Positions 1 through 10,596 of a stretch of 20,850 bases of DNA are shown here, piece after piece. The notes beneath the pieces were generated by a model. That model was not told the DNA's origin. It made no database searches and saw only the letters and a program-made list of their open reading frames with translations. Source of the stretch: Ulva prolifera. Taxonomy: Eukaryota > Chlorophyta > Ulvophyceae > Ulvales > Ulvaceae. Both the position numbers and the translations under genes were made by a program. The first letter of the stretch is position 1; every line of letters begins with the position of its first letter. The DNA lies in assembly GCA_023078555.1 (NCBI GenBank), contig JALAAN010000032.1, positions 1 through 20,850 on the forward strand, written 5' to 3'.

Positions 1-1004
1 GGAACGCAACAGCACCCGCTCTTTGCACAACACAACAACCTCATCAATGCGGCGGCGTTGCTCAGTACCTCAGCCTCCATGTTTGGATGTGTGCGGCGGA
101 ATCGATGCAGCCCACATTGTCAAAGTGCACTATGACTAGAGTACTCAGCCTTGCCCAAGGCCTGTTAACATGCATGCGATGCACAGTGGGATGCGAAGGG
201 TGTGCCAGCGCCGATGTGCCCTGGCCACTGCATGCTCCATCAACAGCTGCAGCGTCACCCCTCACAACTAGAAACGTTTTAGCGACGCCTGGCGTTGGGT
301 GCCCCCTGCTGTGCACACTGTGCCGCTCATGCGGGTTGCCACAACGGCCGGTGTCGGCGCTGCCGGTGCTGTGACGGCCGCCATGCATTGATGTTGGTTC
401 ACATAGAGGTGTCATCCCCTCGCACACCCGTAAATGCATTGAACGAACTCCTGCATGTCTATTTAGAGGCATAGTGCTATAGGTACAGGTCTCTGTTGCC
501 AGTAATGGCAGCGCCTCGGCCAGCAGCCTGTCGTATGCCAGCGCCCTAATATAGTAACAGCATGTATTTTTTTCTGCGGCAGCGGTCGGTGCAGAAATTG
601 GCTCTGTCACCTAGCAGGTACAGACACTATGACATCTTGGTGCTGTGCATCGGATGCTGCATCGGAGGGCTTTCGTTGTGCGTGCTTGTGCAACGCGGCC
701 GCAGCGCGATGCCCCTGACAAAGCTCACTCGAGTTGCTTGCAGGCAGAGTTGCTTGCAGGCAGCCACAAACTAGTGCCTCACGAGACAGTCCATGTGTAC
801 CAAAGCTACTCACTGAATTAACCCGACCGCTCGTCAGATGAGTTCATGGTGTTAATCCCCGCTTAATCCCAGTTCGTCAGACAGGAAGGGCACCAAGTGA
901 AGCACAGTGCAGAGAGCGCCATCCGGTTGCAGCGCAGCCTCTCGAACACTGTCGGGACCCCAACAGACCCCCCATTGAAGTTGTGAAGACGCACACCGGT
1001 CGCA

Positions 1005-1005
<1 letters not shown>
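1..1005. other. No recognisable gene (left edge)
   Basis: I see no protein family or RNA gene here. A minus-strand frame is open from 610 to 62 (182 codons from a GTG), but its composition is unremarkable and a stop codon lies directly before the GTG. At this base composition one or two frames of this length are expected by chance in a window of this size. The only structure noted is the short tandem duplication at 731-762. Confidence 0.5.
731..762. repeat. Perfect 16-bp tandem duplication
   Basis: The unit GAGTTGCTTGCAGGCA occurs twice back to back (731-746 and 747-762) with no mismatch. This is typical of replication slippage. No function is implied. Confidence 0.9.

Positions 1006-1094
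<89 letters not shown>
1006..1094. repeat. Poly-C tract (poly-G on the minus strand)
   Basis: There are 89 consecutive positions of C with a single T at 1047, giving runs of 41 and 47. The true length is uncertain because homopolymers this long are poorly resolved by any sequencing method. The minus-strand G run could form G-quadruplexes and the C strand an i-motif. Poly-Gly or Pro frames read through it are not credible proteins. A second tract, 33 G, lies near the other end of the window at 19899-19931. Confidence 0.95.
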
Positions 1095-1161
1095 ACACCA
1101 CACCGACCATCCCCAGGGACCAATCCCAGGGGAGACTCTTGCAGATTGGGCCCCCCTCAAC

Positions 1162-1650
1162 TCAACTTGCATCGAAGTCCGCCGTCTGAAGCCCGCTGCC
1201 ACAGCCCTTCCTCCGACCAGAGCGTCCCACACCACTGATTCGGAAGCCGCCCTTCCAGCTGACCATCTCATCTGAAAGGCGCACCGGCTGTAGCCCATCT
1301 TGACCCGTTAAAACATTTGACATTTGTTGACGAGTGAGGCCACTTTGTGGGCCCACGAGCCCTGTGGTTCTGTCAACATCCAACCCTGATCGTTGTACAC
1401 CTGTGACGACCAGGTAAGGTTCCTGACCTGATAGCATGAAGCTCTTCCACTCGCCTGCGTTGTGCGTTTCTGCATGCAGTTTCCGCAATTCATGAATTAA
1501 TGCGGCAACAGTTGCAAGTGTATGATGTGTGTTCGGACTCCGGCCAGGGTGCTTGGCCAGCCCTGGCTGGCCCAGTAGCTCGGTCATGCGTGCGGCAATG
1601 CACGATACTGACTGCCACATCCACTGCAGGTACCTTGTCCTGCGGTTCAT
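1162..1650 (-). CDS. Hypothetical protein, weak support
   Basis: A minus-strand frame runs from an ATG at 1650 to a stop at 1162, about 162 codons; an in-frame GTG lies further upstream at 1692. I do not recognise the product. It begins with a basic stretch, has a helical middle (around TVAALIHELRKLHAETHN) and ends in a Gly/Arg-rich tail near the poly-C tract. Against it: a frame of this length is expected by chance about once in a window like this, there is no known motif, and the plus strand of the same stretch carries a good splice-donor sequence at 1411. It would be transcribed divergently from gene A. It may well not be a gene. Confidence 0.2.
   Translation of the reverse strand: MNRRTRYLQWMWQSVSCIAARMTELLGQPGLAKHPGRSPNTHHTLATVAALIHELRKLHAETHNAGEWKSFMLSGQEPYLVVTGVQRSGLDVDRTTGLVGPQSGLTRQQMSNVLTGQDGLQPVRLSDEMVSWKGGFRISGVGRSGRRKGCGSGLQTADFDAS
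1411..1479 (+). other. Possible short intron upstream of gene A
   Basis: CAGGTAAGG at 1411-1419 matches a strong spliceosomal 5' splice site. An acceptor-like TGCATGCAG ends at 1479, giving an intron of about 66 bp. No convincing exon frame was found on either side, so this is only a candidate 5'-UTR or upstream exon junction of gene A. Confidence 0.2.
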
Positions 1651-1846
1651 CGAAACTGCTGTGACGCACGATTCAGGAAGGCGCACCGACACTGCTGCAG
1701 CGCTTGTTGACAGGTCCGCAACGGCCTACCACGCACAGCGCCCAACGTTTGTTAGACATCTCTTGTGATCTCTGCTCGTGCACGTGCTGCTTCAGACCGA
1801 CTTCCATGGAGGCCCTGAAACGTGTCGCCATGTGCAGGACATCGCT

Positions 1847-2173
1847 ATGGGTTCCCTGAGGACACAGCAGCAGGTGCTCCACTCCGGTGCAGATGCAATG
1901 GGAGGAGCTGCCAACAGCATGGTGGCAGATGCACTGAAACATTCGATCTCCTCTGTCCCCATTCCATTCGTGTCCGGTGTTGTGGGATGGGCGGTTGCTG
2001 AGTTCTTCAAGGACATAACAGATCGGATCAATGGAGCCGTCATCAGATCCACTCAGCTCCAAGAGCTGAAAAAGATACTACGAGGACATCCTCTGCAGGA
2101 AGTCATCAACCACCTGGACCAACTTGCAGAAAGGTACCAACGCATCACGAGACCAGTTGTTCAAGCTGTGTGA
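1847..2173 (+). CDS. Gene A N-terminal helical segment
   Basis: This frame is open from upstream (a GTG at 1778) to the stop at 2171-2173; the first ATG is at 1847. The start reads MGSLRT, which fits the N-myristoylation pattern (Gly2, Ser/Thr6). After about 35 residues comes a Gly/hydrophobic helix, PFVSGVVGWAVAEFFKDI, followed by charged amphipathic helices (LQELKKIL, VINHLDQLAERYQR). A Gly-rich membrane-active first helix plus helical bundle resembles HeLo/RPW8/MLKL-type cell-death domains; that is a judgement by pattern, not a confirmed match. Before the stop, coding sense appears to move at about 2150 to another frame (DQLFKLCETHLR...) that stays open to 2292, then to a third (IEQMKKLCADLSTF), which aligns with VEQVTKAFKAIAKK of gene B. 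Confidence 0.5.
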   Translation: MGSLRTQQQVLHSGADAMGGAANSMVADALKHSISSVPIPFVSGVVGWAVAEFFKDITDRINGAVIRSTQLQELKKILRGHPLQEVINHLDQLAERYQRITRPVVQAV

Positions 2174-2408
2174 AACTCATCTCCGATGTGAACCTGATCC
2201 TGTGCGCGTGGCCGAGTCTGAGCACGGAAGCGACTGCTCCACCGGTGGCGAGATGCTTCAAGTCGATGAGCCACCACGTCAATTGAGCAGATGAAGAAAT
2301 TATGTGCAGACCTAAGCACCTTTGTTCAGCAAAACAGCTTTCTTCTGACTAAGGTTGCTGCTGCCCAGGACCCAAAGATGCCCCCCCAGGACCGCACCAT
2401 CCACGTAT

Positions 2409-3621
2409 ATGGCAGCACAGAGCACAAACATAGGAGGCCTATCACGAGGTCCCATCTTCCAGCACAGCTCCACCCTGGTGCCTCACATCAGACGCCTGCT
2501 GGCCACCACCCGCAACGTCGGGATCGTGTGGTATGCCCGGCATTGGCAAGACGACCGTCGCCGAGGCCGTGTTTGAGTGCGCCACAAGAGAGAAGTGCTT
2601 TGATGCCACTATCTGGCTGAGCATCGGTCCAGGGCATCCCGACTTGTATGAGCTGCTCAAAGTTGCATTCCGAGAGCTCACCGTGGCCTGTCAGCCACAA
2701 TTCAAAGATGATTGATATGGTCCAGCTAAATTTCTCAGAGGAAAAGGCCGGTTCTCCTTGCAATGCAGCAGCGTGTCATGAAGCACAAGCTCAGGTTTTG
2801 CTCGTCCTTGATGATGTGAGGCATAATGTCAGTTCGACTACTTCCATTGTGAAAGCCTGAACTTTGTGACGTCCTCAGACCAGGCGGGGGCGGCAGCCGG
2901 CTGCTGGTGACCACTCGGCAGCGGAGCACCTGCTGCCGCTGTGCCACGGTGATGGCCAGCAATCCGATTCACTGCGCCAGCTTGAGGTTGTCGATGTGCC
3001 GTGCTTGAGCAACAGCACGCGCTGCAACTGTTTCACCACCATGCATTCCAAGTCACCAGGGAGGCTGCCTCACTTGCCCTCCAGCGAGGACTCCTAGGTT
3101 GCGGTTTCAGACCAGCCCACACGATGCGGCAGTCAAGTTGGCCAAGTCAAGTGCACCTGAAGATCTAATGGCCTGCGATGCCAAGACGTCTTCAGATTTG
3201 ACACCGCAGGTTGATGCATGCGGTGGCAATCCCGGAGCGGTGCGGCACCGGCTGTGTTTATCCAGAACAGACACACAAGAGACGCGCGGCTCAAAAAATA
3301 CGAAGATCTGCAGTGGTTGTGAAAGACGGCACGGACTCAACATCCGAGGAATGTAACAAATATCGTCACCGGCCTTCTCCCTTCTGTGAGGGACTGCTTC
3401 ATTGCCTGTGCGGCCTTTCCGCAAGGACACTGTGTCCTGAGACCACCCTGCTGCACCTGTTTGCCACGCATGCTCCGCTTGCATGTGCCTGCGAGCGTCG
3501 CCTCGGCCGGACGCAAGCTGCATACGCTTGTGGACTGCAGCCTGTTGTGTGAAACTCGTGTCCCCTGCCAGCGGCCGCCGTCGGTACTCTCTGCACCCCA
3601 TCCTGCACCGCCTCGCCTGCG
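2409..3621 (+). other. Gene A NB-ARC domain in several frames
   Basis: This stretch carries the nucleotide-binding module in pieces. LLATTRNVGIV (to 2529) and GMPGIGKTT (2530 on) are offset by one base; an extra T near 2529 explains it. Kinase-2 sits in the third frame at 2792-2818 with both acidic residues (DD). RNBS-B begins at 2892, one base short of the frame of the preceding LNF (2857), next to a G run. LEVVDVP (about 2981) and EQQHALQLFHHHAF (3007-3048) match gene B's ELHVIDVP and SEHAFELFRDHAY. VDACGGNPGAV starts at 3210, CFIACAAFP at 3395, ETTLLHLFATHAP at 3439 and SLHPILHRLA at about 3588. The full set of subdomains shows that the ancestor was a complete NB-ARC. As written, it cannot be translated through. 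Confidence 0.8.
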
Positions 3622-3776
3622 ACTGCTCACACTCTGAGGGAGGTGCGGAGTGCAAGGTCACTCGCTGCTTCCCTGGAATGGCCACCTCACCAGATGATCA
3701 GTGTACGGTATCTCGCCTGCCACGATAGCTGCCAGGTGCCCGGTGGAAGCGATGCCAGCCCTTCTGCAAAAAGAAT

Positions 3777-4430
3777 TTGAAAGAAAAGAAGCTGCGAGGG
3801 AACCTGCAGGCTTGCATTATCAGGCCTGCGCAGCCAAACAGCATCGAGGACAACTTCAAAGCTTCCGACTGGCCTGAAAACGGTACAATTGCTGAACTTC
3901 GCATTCCCGCTGCCGCGCAACGGGGCAGCCCACCTTGCCAGGATGACGATGGGGTGCCAGTCAAAGGCGATCTATTCCTTCTCAATTCCCTGTGCCTGGC
4001 AGGAGATCGCGACCCCCGCATCCTGCTGAATCGCCTGCTGCCCGCCCGCCAGCTGCTGCATGTCGACCTCAGCGGGTGTGTGAGCCCTCAAGTGGCTGCC
4101 GGAGTGCATCGGTGACTGCTCCCAGCTGCTGTATCTCCATCTCAGAACCTGCACCAGGCTGCAGAAGCCCAGAGCGCCTAGGAGACTGCAAGGTCCTGGC
4201 TGATCTTGACCTCAGCGAGTGTTCAGCCCTGCAGCAGCTCCCATGCAGTTGAACAGTGTATCAGCTCATTCGACTCAGGCAAGTGCACGCAACTGCAGCA
4301 GCCTGCAGACGGCATCAACAAATGCACCAAAGTTGAGCCACCTAGACCTCAGACGATGTTCTGCCCTCGCACCACAATCGAATGGGTCGACCGGGATGCA
4401 GAATTCATTGACGAATTGACGGCTTGACCC
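3777..4430 (+). other. Gene A linker and first LRRs, frame-disrupted
   Basis: One frame is open from 3777 to 4115 and includes LFLLNSLCLAGDRDPRILLN and then LLHVDLSGC near 4059. It lines up with gene B's stretch between the MHD-like motif and the first LRRs (MLSFLCVRQTEDADRVIA). After that, LRR units continue in changing frames: CIGDCSQLLYLHLRTC (4105), RLGDCKVLADLDLSECSALQ (about 4176-4240) and KLSHLDLRRC (about 4330). The repeats are the same 24-residue Cys-containing type as further down. The coding sense re-enters a stable frame just after 4428. Confidence 0.65.
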
Positions 4431-4433
4431 ACC

Positions 4434-5678
4434 TTGACATGCAGTGGTGGGTGTTCCAGCCTGGCATCTCTGCCAGATACCATCAACTGCTGCAAACTAT
4501 TGAAGCACCTCTGCCTGAGTGCGTGCAGCGGTCTGACACAGCTGCCTGCAGGAATCAGGGATTGCACCGCGCTAGTGAACCTGAACATCAGTGATTGTAC
4601 AGCTTTGGAGCTAGCCAAATTTCCGGAAGTCAACAGCCTGAGGCACGTCAGCCTTGCCGGGCTGCTCATCACAGAGGTCCCAACTTTCGTGATCAGTCTG
4701 TCCAGGCTGACTCACCTTGACTTAAGTAGGTGTGCAAAGCTGAAGCAGCTCCCGCAGAGCGAGCCCGGGTGGCCCCTTCTCGAGCATCTCGATCTCAGCG
4801 CCTGTAGCACTCAGCTGCAGACAAGTCAAGGGCTGACACGGATCACAGCCCTCAACCTCGGAATGGTGACGCATCTCGACCTCAGCCGGTGTGCTGAAAT
4901 GTCTGAGCTGACAGTGGCCCTCAACAGTCTCAGTAGGCTGGCGCACCTGAGCCTTCAGAATTGTCCCAAGCTGGTGACACTTCCCGAGGGCCTGGGCTGC
5001 TGTTCTCAGCTGACGCATCTCGACCTGAGCATGTGTTCACAGCTGCAGCGGCTGCCAACGGCCGAGACCATTGGCAGCCACCTGGCGTACCTAAATTTCG
5101 CTGGGTGCGGCCAGTGCGACATGGAGCAGCTCTACGGGTACATCGGAGCAGCGCTTGTTCACATCGAGCTCAGTGGCTGCAGCGGGCTGCAGAGCGTACC
5201 CGATTGCTGGGGCAACTGCAGTCAGCTGACACACCTTGACCTCGAGGGGTGTTCAAAGATTGAAAGGCTGCCACCTTCGATCCGGCAGTGCACGCAGCTG
5301 GCACATCTGAACCTGAAGGATTGTAGCAGCATGGCAGATCTGCAGGACTGCATCGGCGTCTGCACGTTTCTGACAGAAGTGAACCTCTCTGGCTGCAAAG
5401 AGGTGCAAGGGCTTCCAGAGTGCATTGGGATGTGCCTCCAGCTCGCACGGCTGGACCTCAGCGGGTGCACTGGCATAACAAGCTTGCCGGGGAGCCTTGA
5501 TTATTGCACACGGATGCAATGTTTTGTGGTTCCGCTTGCAAAGGTACCACATGTGGCTGGCTTGCGGAAATTAAAGACGACGGACGTGCAAGCACTCAGC
5601 TCCAACGTCGTGACCTACAAGCACTCCGATCAATGGGGCCCTGGGGCACAGGGTAACAATGAATTCTTTGCATGCTAG
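4434..5678 (+). CDS. Gene A LRR domain, intact reading frame
   Basis: This frame is uninterrupted for 414 codons and ends with TAG at 5676. It holds about 15 leucine-rich repeats of 22-24 residues, pattern LxxLxLxxCxxLxxLPxxIxxC, for example SQLTHLDLEGCSKIERLPPS and LQLARLDLSGCTGITSLPGS. Repeat 6 is longer and irregular (TQLQTSQGLTRITALNL). After the last repeat comes a roughly 40-residue tail, rich in Gly/Asn near the end, finishing FFAC. The frame has no ATG at its 5' end (it opens on TTG at 4434, right after a stop at 4425), so it reads as the continuation of the upstream NLR. The first internal ATG is at 4863 and would give a 271-residue LRR-only product. Repeats are well diverged from one another, unlike gene B. 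As an LRR domain the likely role is ligand or effector recognition. LRR identity is certain; independent expression is unknown. Confidence 0.85.
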   Translation: MTCSGGCSSLASLPDTINCCKLLKHLCLSACSGLTQLPAGIRDCTALVNLNISDCTALELAKFPEVNSLRHVSLAGLLITEVPTFVISLSRLTHLDLSRCAKLKQLPQSEPGWPLLEHLDLSACSTQLQTSQGLTRITALNLGMVTHLDLSRCAEMSELTVALNSLSRLAHLSLQNCPKLVTLPEGLGCCSQLTHLDLSMCSQLQRLPTAETIGSHLAYLNFAGCGQCDMEQLYGYIGAALVHIELSGCSGLQSVPDCWGNCSQLTHLDLEGCSKIERLPPSIRQCTQLAHLNLKDCSSMADLQDCIGVCTFLTEVNLSGCKEVQGLPECIGMCLQLARLDLSGCTGITSLPGSLDYCTRMQCFVVPLAKVPHVAGLRKLKTTDVQALSSNVVTYKHSDQWGPGAQGNNEFFAC

Positions 5679-7660
5679 GCCTGCATACAGCAGCACTCTT
5701 GAGGAGGCTGGGGTCGTCTTCAGAGTTGACGTTTGTGGACGTGGGTCTAGGTGCGGACCTACCACCTGCTGCAACCCCAGAAGTACGAATTTGTTGTAGT
5801 TTGATCCTGCTGGGTATGTACCTGTGGACGCTCATACCTACAGCTATGCATATCCATGACCATGTGTCCATTGCGACAGGTGGCAGCATGGCAGCTGTCT
5901 TGATTGCCACTGGTTGTACAGAAAACACCTTCTGGACAGACAAGACAGCCTTCTAGTCCCCTTGGGCGGCTTACGCTTCGAGTGATCACTATTGCTGGTA
6001 TATGTGGGGTGCGTACAAGCTGAAGTGGTCCCTTGGCACGATGCTTTATGAACACTGCCTGCTGATGTACAGCGCTGTACGTGTAGTCTGCCCGCCATCT
6101 GATGTTCATGCAAGTCTGCTGCAGGAATGGTTGTTTCTGTGAATCACAGCGACATCATATCCTGATCAGGTTCGAACTCTTGGTCATTCAGGTGCAGTCA
6201 GTGCTCATTACGCGTTTCCAGTTTAAGCTCGCTTTTCTGTGCAGAATCGGTGGCTCCAACATAAATGTATTGCATCCAGTTCCAGTCTCCATTGATGTGA
6301 CGCATGCGCTCTCAATATGCGCTAAGTGTGTAGTCGTCGTGGCCAGCATAGAAGTGCTCAACGGAAGGGTTGTTGCACTGTCACCATTGGTCAATGGCAG
6401 TTTTAACGAAAGTCAAAGTCTGACGTCACTGGCAGCTGCAGCTGTATCAACGTGTGGACGCTTTGGTTATAGCTGTAAAGAGGAGTGTACCCAGCGAGGG
6501 CATCAGCGTTGCTGGCCGCCACTGCTATGGTCATGCACATTTACGACTGTTTTGTTGTTTCTATTTGTGGCGTAAAATTGATCAGAGCAGTGTGCCTTTG
6601 AATGCCGATGCACACATGCTTTGTACTGCACTGATGATGGATGTGGAGACGAGGGCATGTCACCGCTGCAGAATGGCACAGCTGATCAGTGAAGATTCAT
6701 CAGGGATGATACTTGTCATCAACGTGTTTCTGTGTGCTGCAAAGCAGTATGCTGCATGTGGACAGACACAACATGTTGACTGCTTGCCGCGTGGTGATGT
6801 TCAGGCTGTTGCCATTGGTGTGCGAAGTTTCGCTTGACCTGGTCGCAGTGGAGGTTCACAGAAATTGCTCATGTATTCCAGTGTCAGTGGAAGCACAGCC
6901 GTGATCATCAAGGATATCATGTTGCTCCTGCCTGTAGCCTCGTTTGTGGGTGCGTCAGGGCTTCTGGACAAACATAGGCACGCAGATTCCTGTCCCAGTT
7001 CGGAACAATGCAGCAGAGAGGCGAGCAACGTGCATTGTTGCTGGGATGCCATGCAGCTGACAAGCCTGCACTCGCGAACAATCACAGTGCTTGTCTAGTG
7101 TAGCTATGTCCACTATACCCGTACTGCTCGGATCATGAACTTCACTGCACATTATGTATTTCAGTGGATCAACTGCCACTGATGGTGGAAGAGACCATGG
7201 GTGCTACACGGCTATCTCTTGTTACATCTGAAATCTCTATCAACACGAGGAGCACACAGCATATCGATCCCCCGCTAATCCGCAGGTCAATCAAAACAGC
7301 AACACATCTCCAGCGACTGCATCCGCTTAGGATGGGAATAGCATGTGACAACGGCATCCGGCGCTGGCGTCAGTGGTACCACTGGCAACTGTGGCAGTTC
7401 TCCGCTGGTTTGCCTGTCTCGAGGCAGGTGCCAGTGGTCTGCAACCAGTTCAGTCCGGATTGGCTCGACTGGCAATGAGTTTGGCATCGCATCAGAGATG
7501 CATATTAACAGGCACATGTCCTTCACACCAATTCGCCTGGCCCTCTGGTGTGTATGAGTGATTGACACCGTGCTGTGTGCATTCGAATTATGCCTACCAT
7601 TTAGGCATGGTCCACATGCATCGATTCTGTATTTGTCCTTGTAGCACAATTTGACCATTT
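5679..7660. other. 3' flank of gene A, no recognisable gene
   Basis: Several short frames occur on both strands. The longest on the plus strand is 6102-6575 (157 codons), Cys- and Val-rich and without a motif. None shows a known family, and none is longer than chance allows. A TGTAA pentamer, the usual chlorophyte polyadenylation signal, occurs at about 6471, nearly 800 bp past the gene A stop; I would not assign it with confidence. Confidence 0.4.
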
Positions 7661-10587
7661 GACATGGTCAAAGAGCCTGAGTCCACTGAGTCCAAGCTGC
7701 CAGCCTGTGGTGCCCTGGTTTGGGTCCTGCGGACTTCAGGCTGCGTTGCTACTGCCTTTCTCTGGCTTTGTCCTTCTCAAGACAGTTTACCACATGCAGC
7801 TGGTGGTGGGGGCACATCCTGGCAGACGGCAGAGCGGTGCACCCGTCTTTGGTCAAATTCTGCTTGTGAAGTCTGTCGCCACTGCGAGCTTCTCCGACTT
7901 CGTCCTTGTGTTCCTGCGACTGTGAGCCGCGTTTGGCAGCCATGCGGCACGCCCTTCGTGCCGCGCAAGTTTGCATGGCAGCCACACCGTCATCAAGCGT
8001 CACAAAGTCAGTCCGAGAAGGCGCTCCTGACGTGTCGCCTCTCATCTTCCCTCGCGCGGCCGCAGACATATTCACCAGCCGTGCAGATGCCTGAAAACTT
8101 AAATGCACCAAACGTTCATGCCCTGCCATCGGCGAACTGCCAGCATGTCACGAATCTGTCAACGGCGTATTGCTCTTGCCTATCAATCAGTGTCATCTGC
8201 CTATTGGTGTTCCGGCATCTTCGCATAGCGTAGCGATGAGCGCGGATGCGAGAGAAGCGAGGCGACAAAACTCAATGACGGCAAGCCCCAAAAGGGTACG
8301 ACGACTCGTGATTCTCAAGTACCATCAGAAGTATAGCTTGAGCAGCTTTTGTCCGAATATCGTTTGGTTAGACAGCTGGCATTGCAGGCCTCACGAGGAG
8401 ACCGTTGCTTTTACCATCCCACTTGCGATCCAGGCCGCGCACACATTATGTCTTATTCACAATCGTCATCGCTGTAATTAATTTTTACATGCTGAACGTG
8501 TGCATGCGATACAGTCGTTATTTATTGGATGGACGCTGCTCCACTCAACTTGGTTGCAGTGCTTCTCAACCAGACCTGCTGCCTTGTCAATCGTGGTCAC
8601 TGATGGGACCACACCCGGAACTGTACATCTCCGATCGAGATCAAGTTGTGCTCGGCGGCACGGAGCTGCATGTGACTTGAGCTCATGCTGCTCAGTCGTG
8701 CTCTGCTTGCTAGCAAGGCAGTGTGTTCACGTTCCCACTCACCCTCGGTGCATGGAGCCACACAATGATGCTTCTGACAGCTATTCCCTGTTTCATCACC
8801 GGCTCTGTGTCTACCGAGCATTTGCACCTGCCACCACATAGCAGGTGAAGACGTGTCCTGTGGCAGTGCCGGCGGCGACATGTACACTGACGCCCCCTGA
8901 TCCCAGACCCAACCTGACAGAGCTCCGCAGACTTCTTTCATCCACGTCGCTTTCCACAGCCTTCTTGTGGCCCAAACGTAACTCCATAGAGAACAGATGC
9001 TGTTTCCAGCTAGATCGTGTGTGCGTCGGCGTCGGCCACTCCTCAGCTCTCCATGGACCGGCTGTAGTCATGTTGCGCAGCCACTCCCCCGCCACTTTGC
9101 CAACTCCCATGTCATCATGCACCCCTTTGTACCGTCCGCGACTGGCCATAATGTAGGTGACAGGGCAGCTTTCACAGGGTGCGGCTGCATGGTGCAGGAA
9201 CCTTCTCCTTCCGTTTGGCATGGTTCTTCAGCAGCTTGTGTTGGCCCAGCGTCGACTTAAACGAGATATAACTCTGCGGAAGTGATCGCTTGGCAGCGAA
9301 CCAACAGCTTTTGCTGCCCTGGCCGTGAACACAAGTCACTCGAGATGCCAGCCAGTGGAGGTTGAAAGGTGCGGGTGCCGTGTCAGCATGTCGCTGCGCC
9401 GTTGTCACTCAAATACGTTCGCTGTGTGCTGTGTGTTGCTCAAGCACTCTGGAACACGACCTAGTCGAGCAACCTGGGCGTGGATGTATCTTCCAAGTCT
9501 GTATCGTTGGGGTGCTGCACACGCATCAGCTGCGTGCAGCCCTGAAGTGCGATAATGGGGGCGGCCCTGCATTAGCCGCGCTGCTGACCATCGCCACCTC
9601 ATTGTGGGCTCCCAAACTGGTTCGCTGCATGAGGTAAAGGACAGCCTCGCAGCTACAGTTGTAGGGACATAACACTTAGCCTTGCGATGTCAGCTGTGTT
9701 AGCCGTCCTCTGGACATATGGAAACCAGTCGAGTCCAGATCTGAACCGCATCTGTGTGCATCGCTGGTGAGCGTGTGTGCCCTTGCTCTTGTGCTGACGG
9801 CTACTGCACTAACCTCTCAGGGACATGGGGATATGCTGCATTCACAAATGATGTGTGACAGTCGCAGAACATGCGGCTCAGCCCTGTACGACAACTGCTG
9901 CGTCGCCTGCCCAATGCAGTAGTCTAACTTTGACCGGCAGTCGCACCACGCCACAACCTGAAATTGCCTGAAAAATCATGTGGTTGGGAACGCTGACCTA
10001 AATCTCGTGCACCTGAATGTACATACTCCGAGTGACTCTCCATTCTGCTGCGCCTCCATGTGCCGAGGTGGCAACCAATCAGTATACTGTTCACCTCCTT
10101 CTGAGCCTGCCGCCCGATCGCAGGAGCCATGCGTCATGCTGTGCGGCACACACAGTTGTATGAATCATGGATCGCATCCCTCCATCCTCGCGCATCCTCG
10201 GAGCCGGCCGCACTGATATAGGCTGCCAGGAAATCAACGTGTACCGACGCCGTGCAGGGACCATCACGGCCGTACAGGAGTACCTGGACACGAATCTTCT
10301 GCCTCTGCAGCCGGGAGGTGGTCAAGGCGCCCCCCAACTCCTCTTCAAGTTACCAGTTGAATCGCACCGTTTCCTTACTGAGGCCCCGATATCACTTCTG
10401 GTGTGCTCCCAGAACACATTGACCAATTGGAGCGTGAGCGTCTCGTTCAACTTTTGACATGCAAACTTACTCTTCAGAATCACTGATCTATGTAGCAAGC
10501 AGTGCCGTAGCTGTGCGGCATTGAGGTGTATCGGATGACCCGACCACTTGCGCGAAACGTGGGCTGCCTGCCAGACATTGGGCTGGC
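7661..10587. other. Intergenic region, no recognisable gene
   Basis: Open frames include 7664-8233 (+, 189 codons), 7749-8129 (-, 126 codons), 8811-9221 (-, 136 codons) and 10167-10457 (+, 96 codons). None carries a motif I recognise, and overlapping frames on the opposite strand look equally plausible. The minus-strand frame at 8811-9221 has a fairly protein-like charged middle, and the minus strand at about 10134-10337 contains VQVLLYGRDGPCTASVHVDF, which reads like a beta-strand segment. Either could be an exon of an unannotated gene or chance. No tRNA, rRNA or transposon ends were seen. Confidence 0.35.
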
Positions 10588-10596
10588 GTGCAAGCC

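Larger units (their letters stand above)
1847..5678 (+). pseudogene. NLR gene A: NB-ARC-LRR resistance-like gene, frame-disrupted
   Basis: This is a plant-type nucleotide-binding leucine-rich-repeat gene. Motifs occur in canonical order on one strand: P-loop GMPGIGKTT (2530), kinase-2 LLVLDDV (about 2798), RNBS-B GSRLLVTTR (2892), helix EQQHALQLF (3007), GLPL-like VDACGGNPGAV (3210), RNBS-D-like CFIACAAFP (3395), MHD-like YSLHPILHRL (3585), then LRRs to 5678. Each motif has a counterpart in gene B. The frame changes about 18 times between 2150 and 4434, so no single product can be read; from 4434 on it is intact. If functional, it would act as an ADP/ATP-switched immune receptor inside the cell. 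Start: the first ATG of the N-terminal frame, at 1847, with G at -3 and +4. Alternatives to decay are sequencing indels or unrecognised small introns. NLR identity is firm; pseudogene status is not. Confidence 0.75.

Noticed and set aside
852..1298. Poly-Gly and poly-Pro frames across 1006-1094
   Set aside because: They are produced by the C homopolymer alone; the flanks show no coding character and the frames on both strands are equally open.
3107..3685. 192-codon minus-strand frame
   Set aside because: It lies antisense to gene A's NB-ARC, where the plus strand carries the GLPL-like, RNBS-D-like and MHD-like motifs; it has no motif of its own.
6169..6179. GGTTCGAACTC, resembling a tRNA B box
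   Set aside because: The flanking bases do not form a T stem and no A box, anticodon stem or acceptor stem could be folded around it.
7664..8233. 189-codon plus-strand frame
   Set aside because: It has no recognisable motif, is Cys/Ser/Pro-rich like translated noise and overlaps an equally plausible minus-strand frame (7749-8129); its length is within chance expectation.
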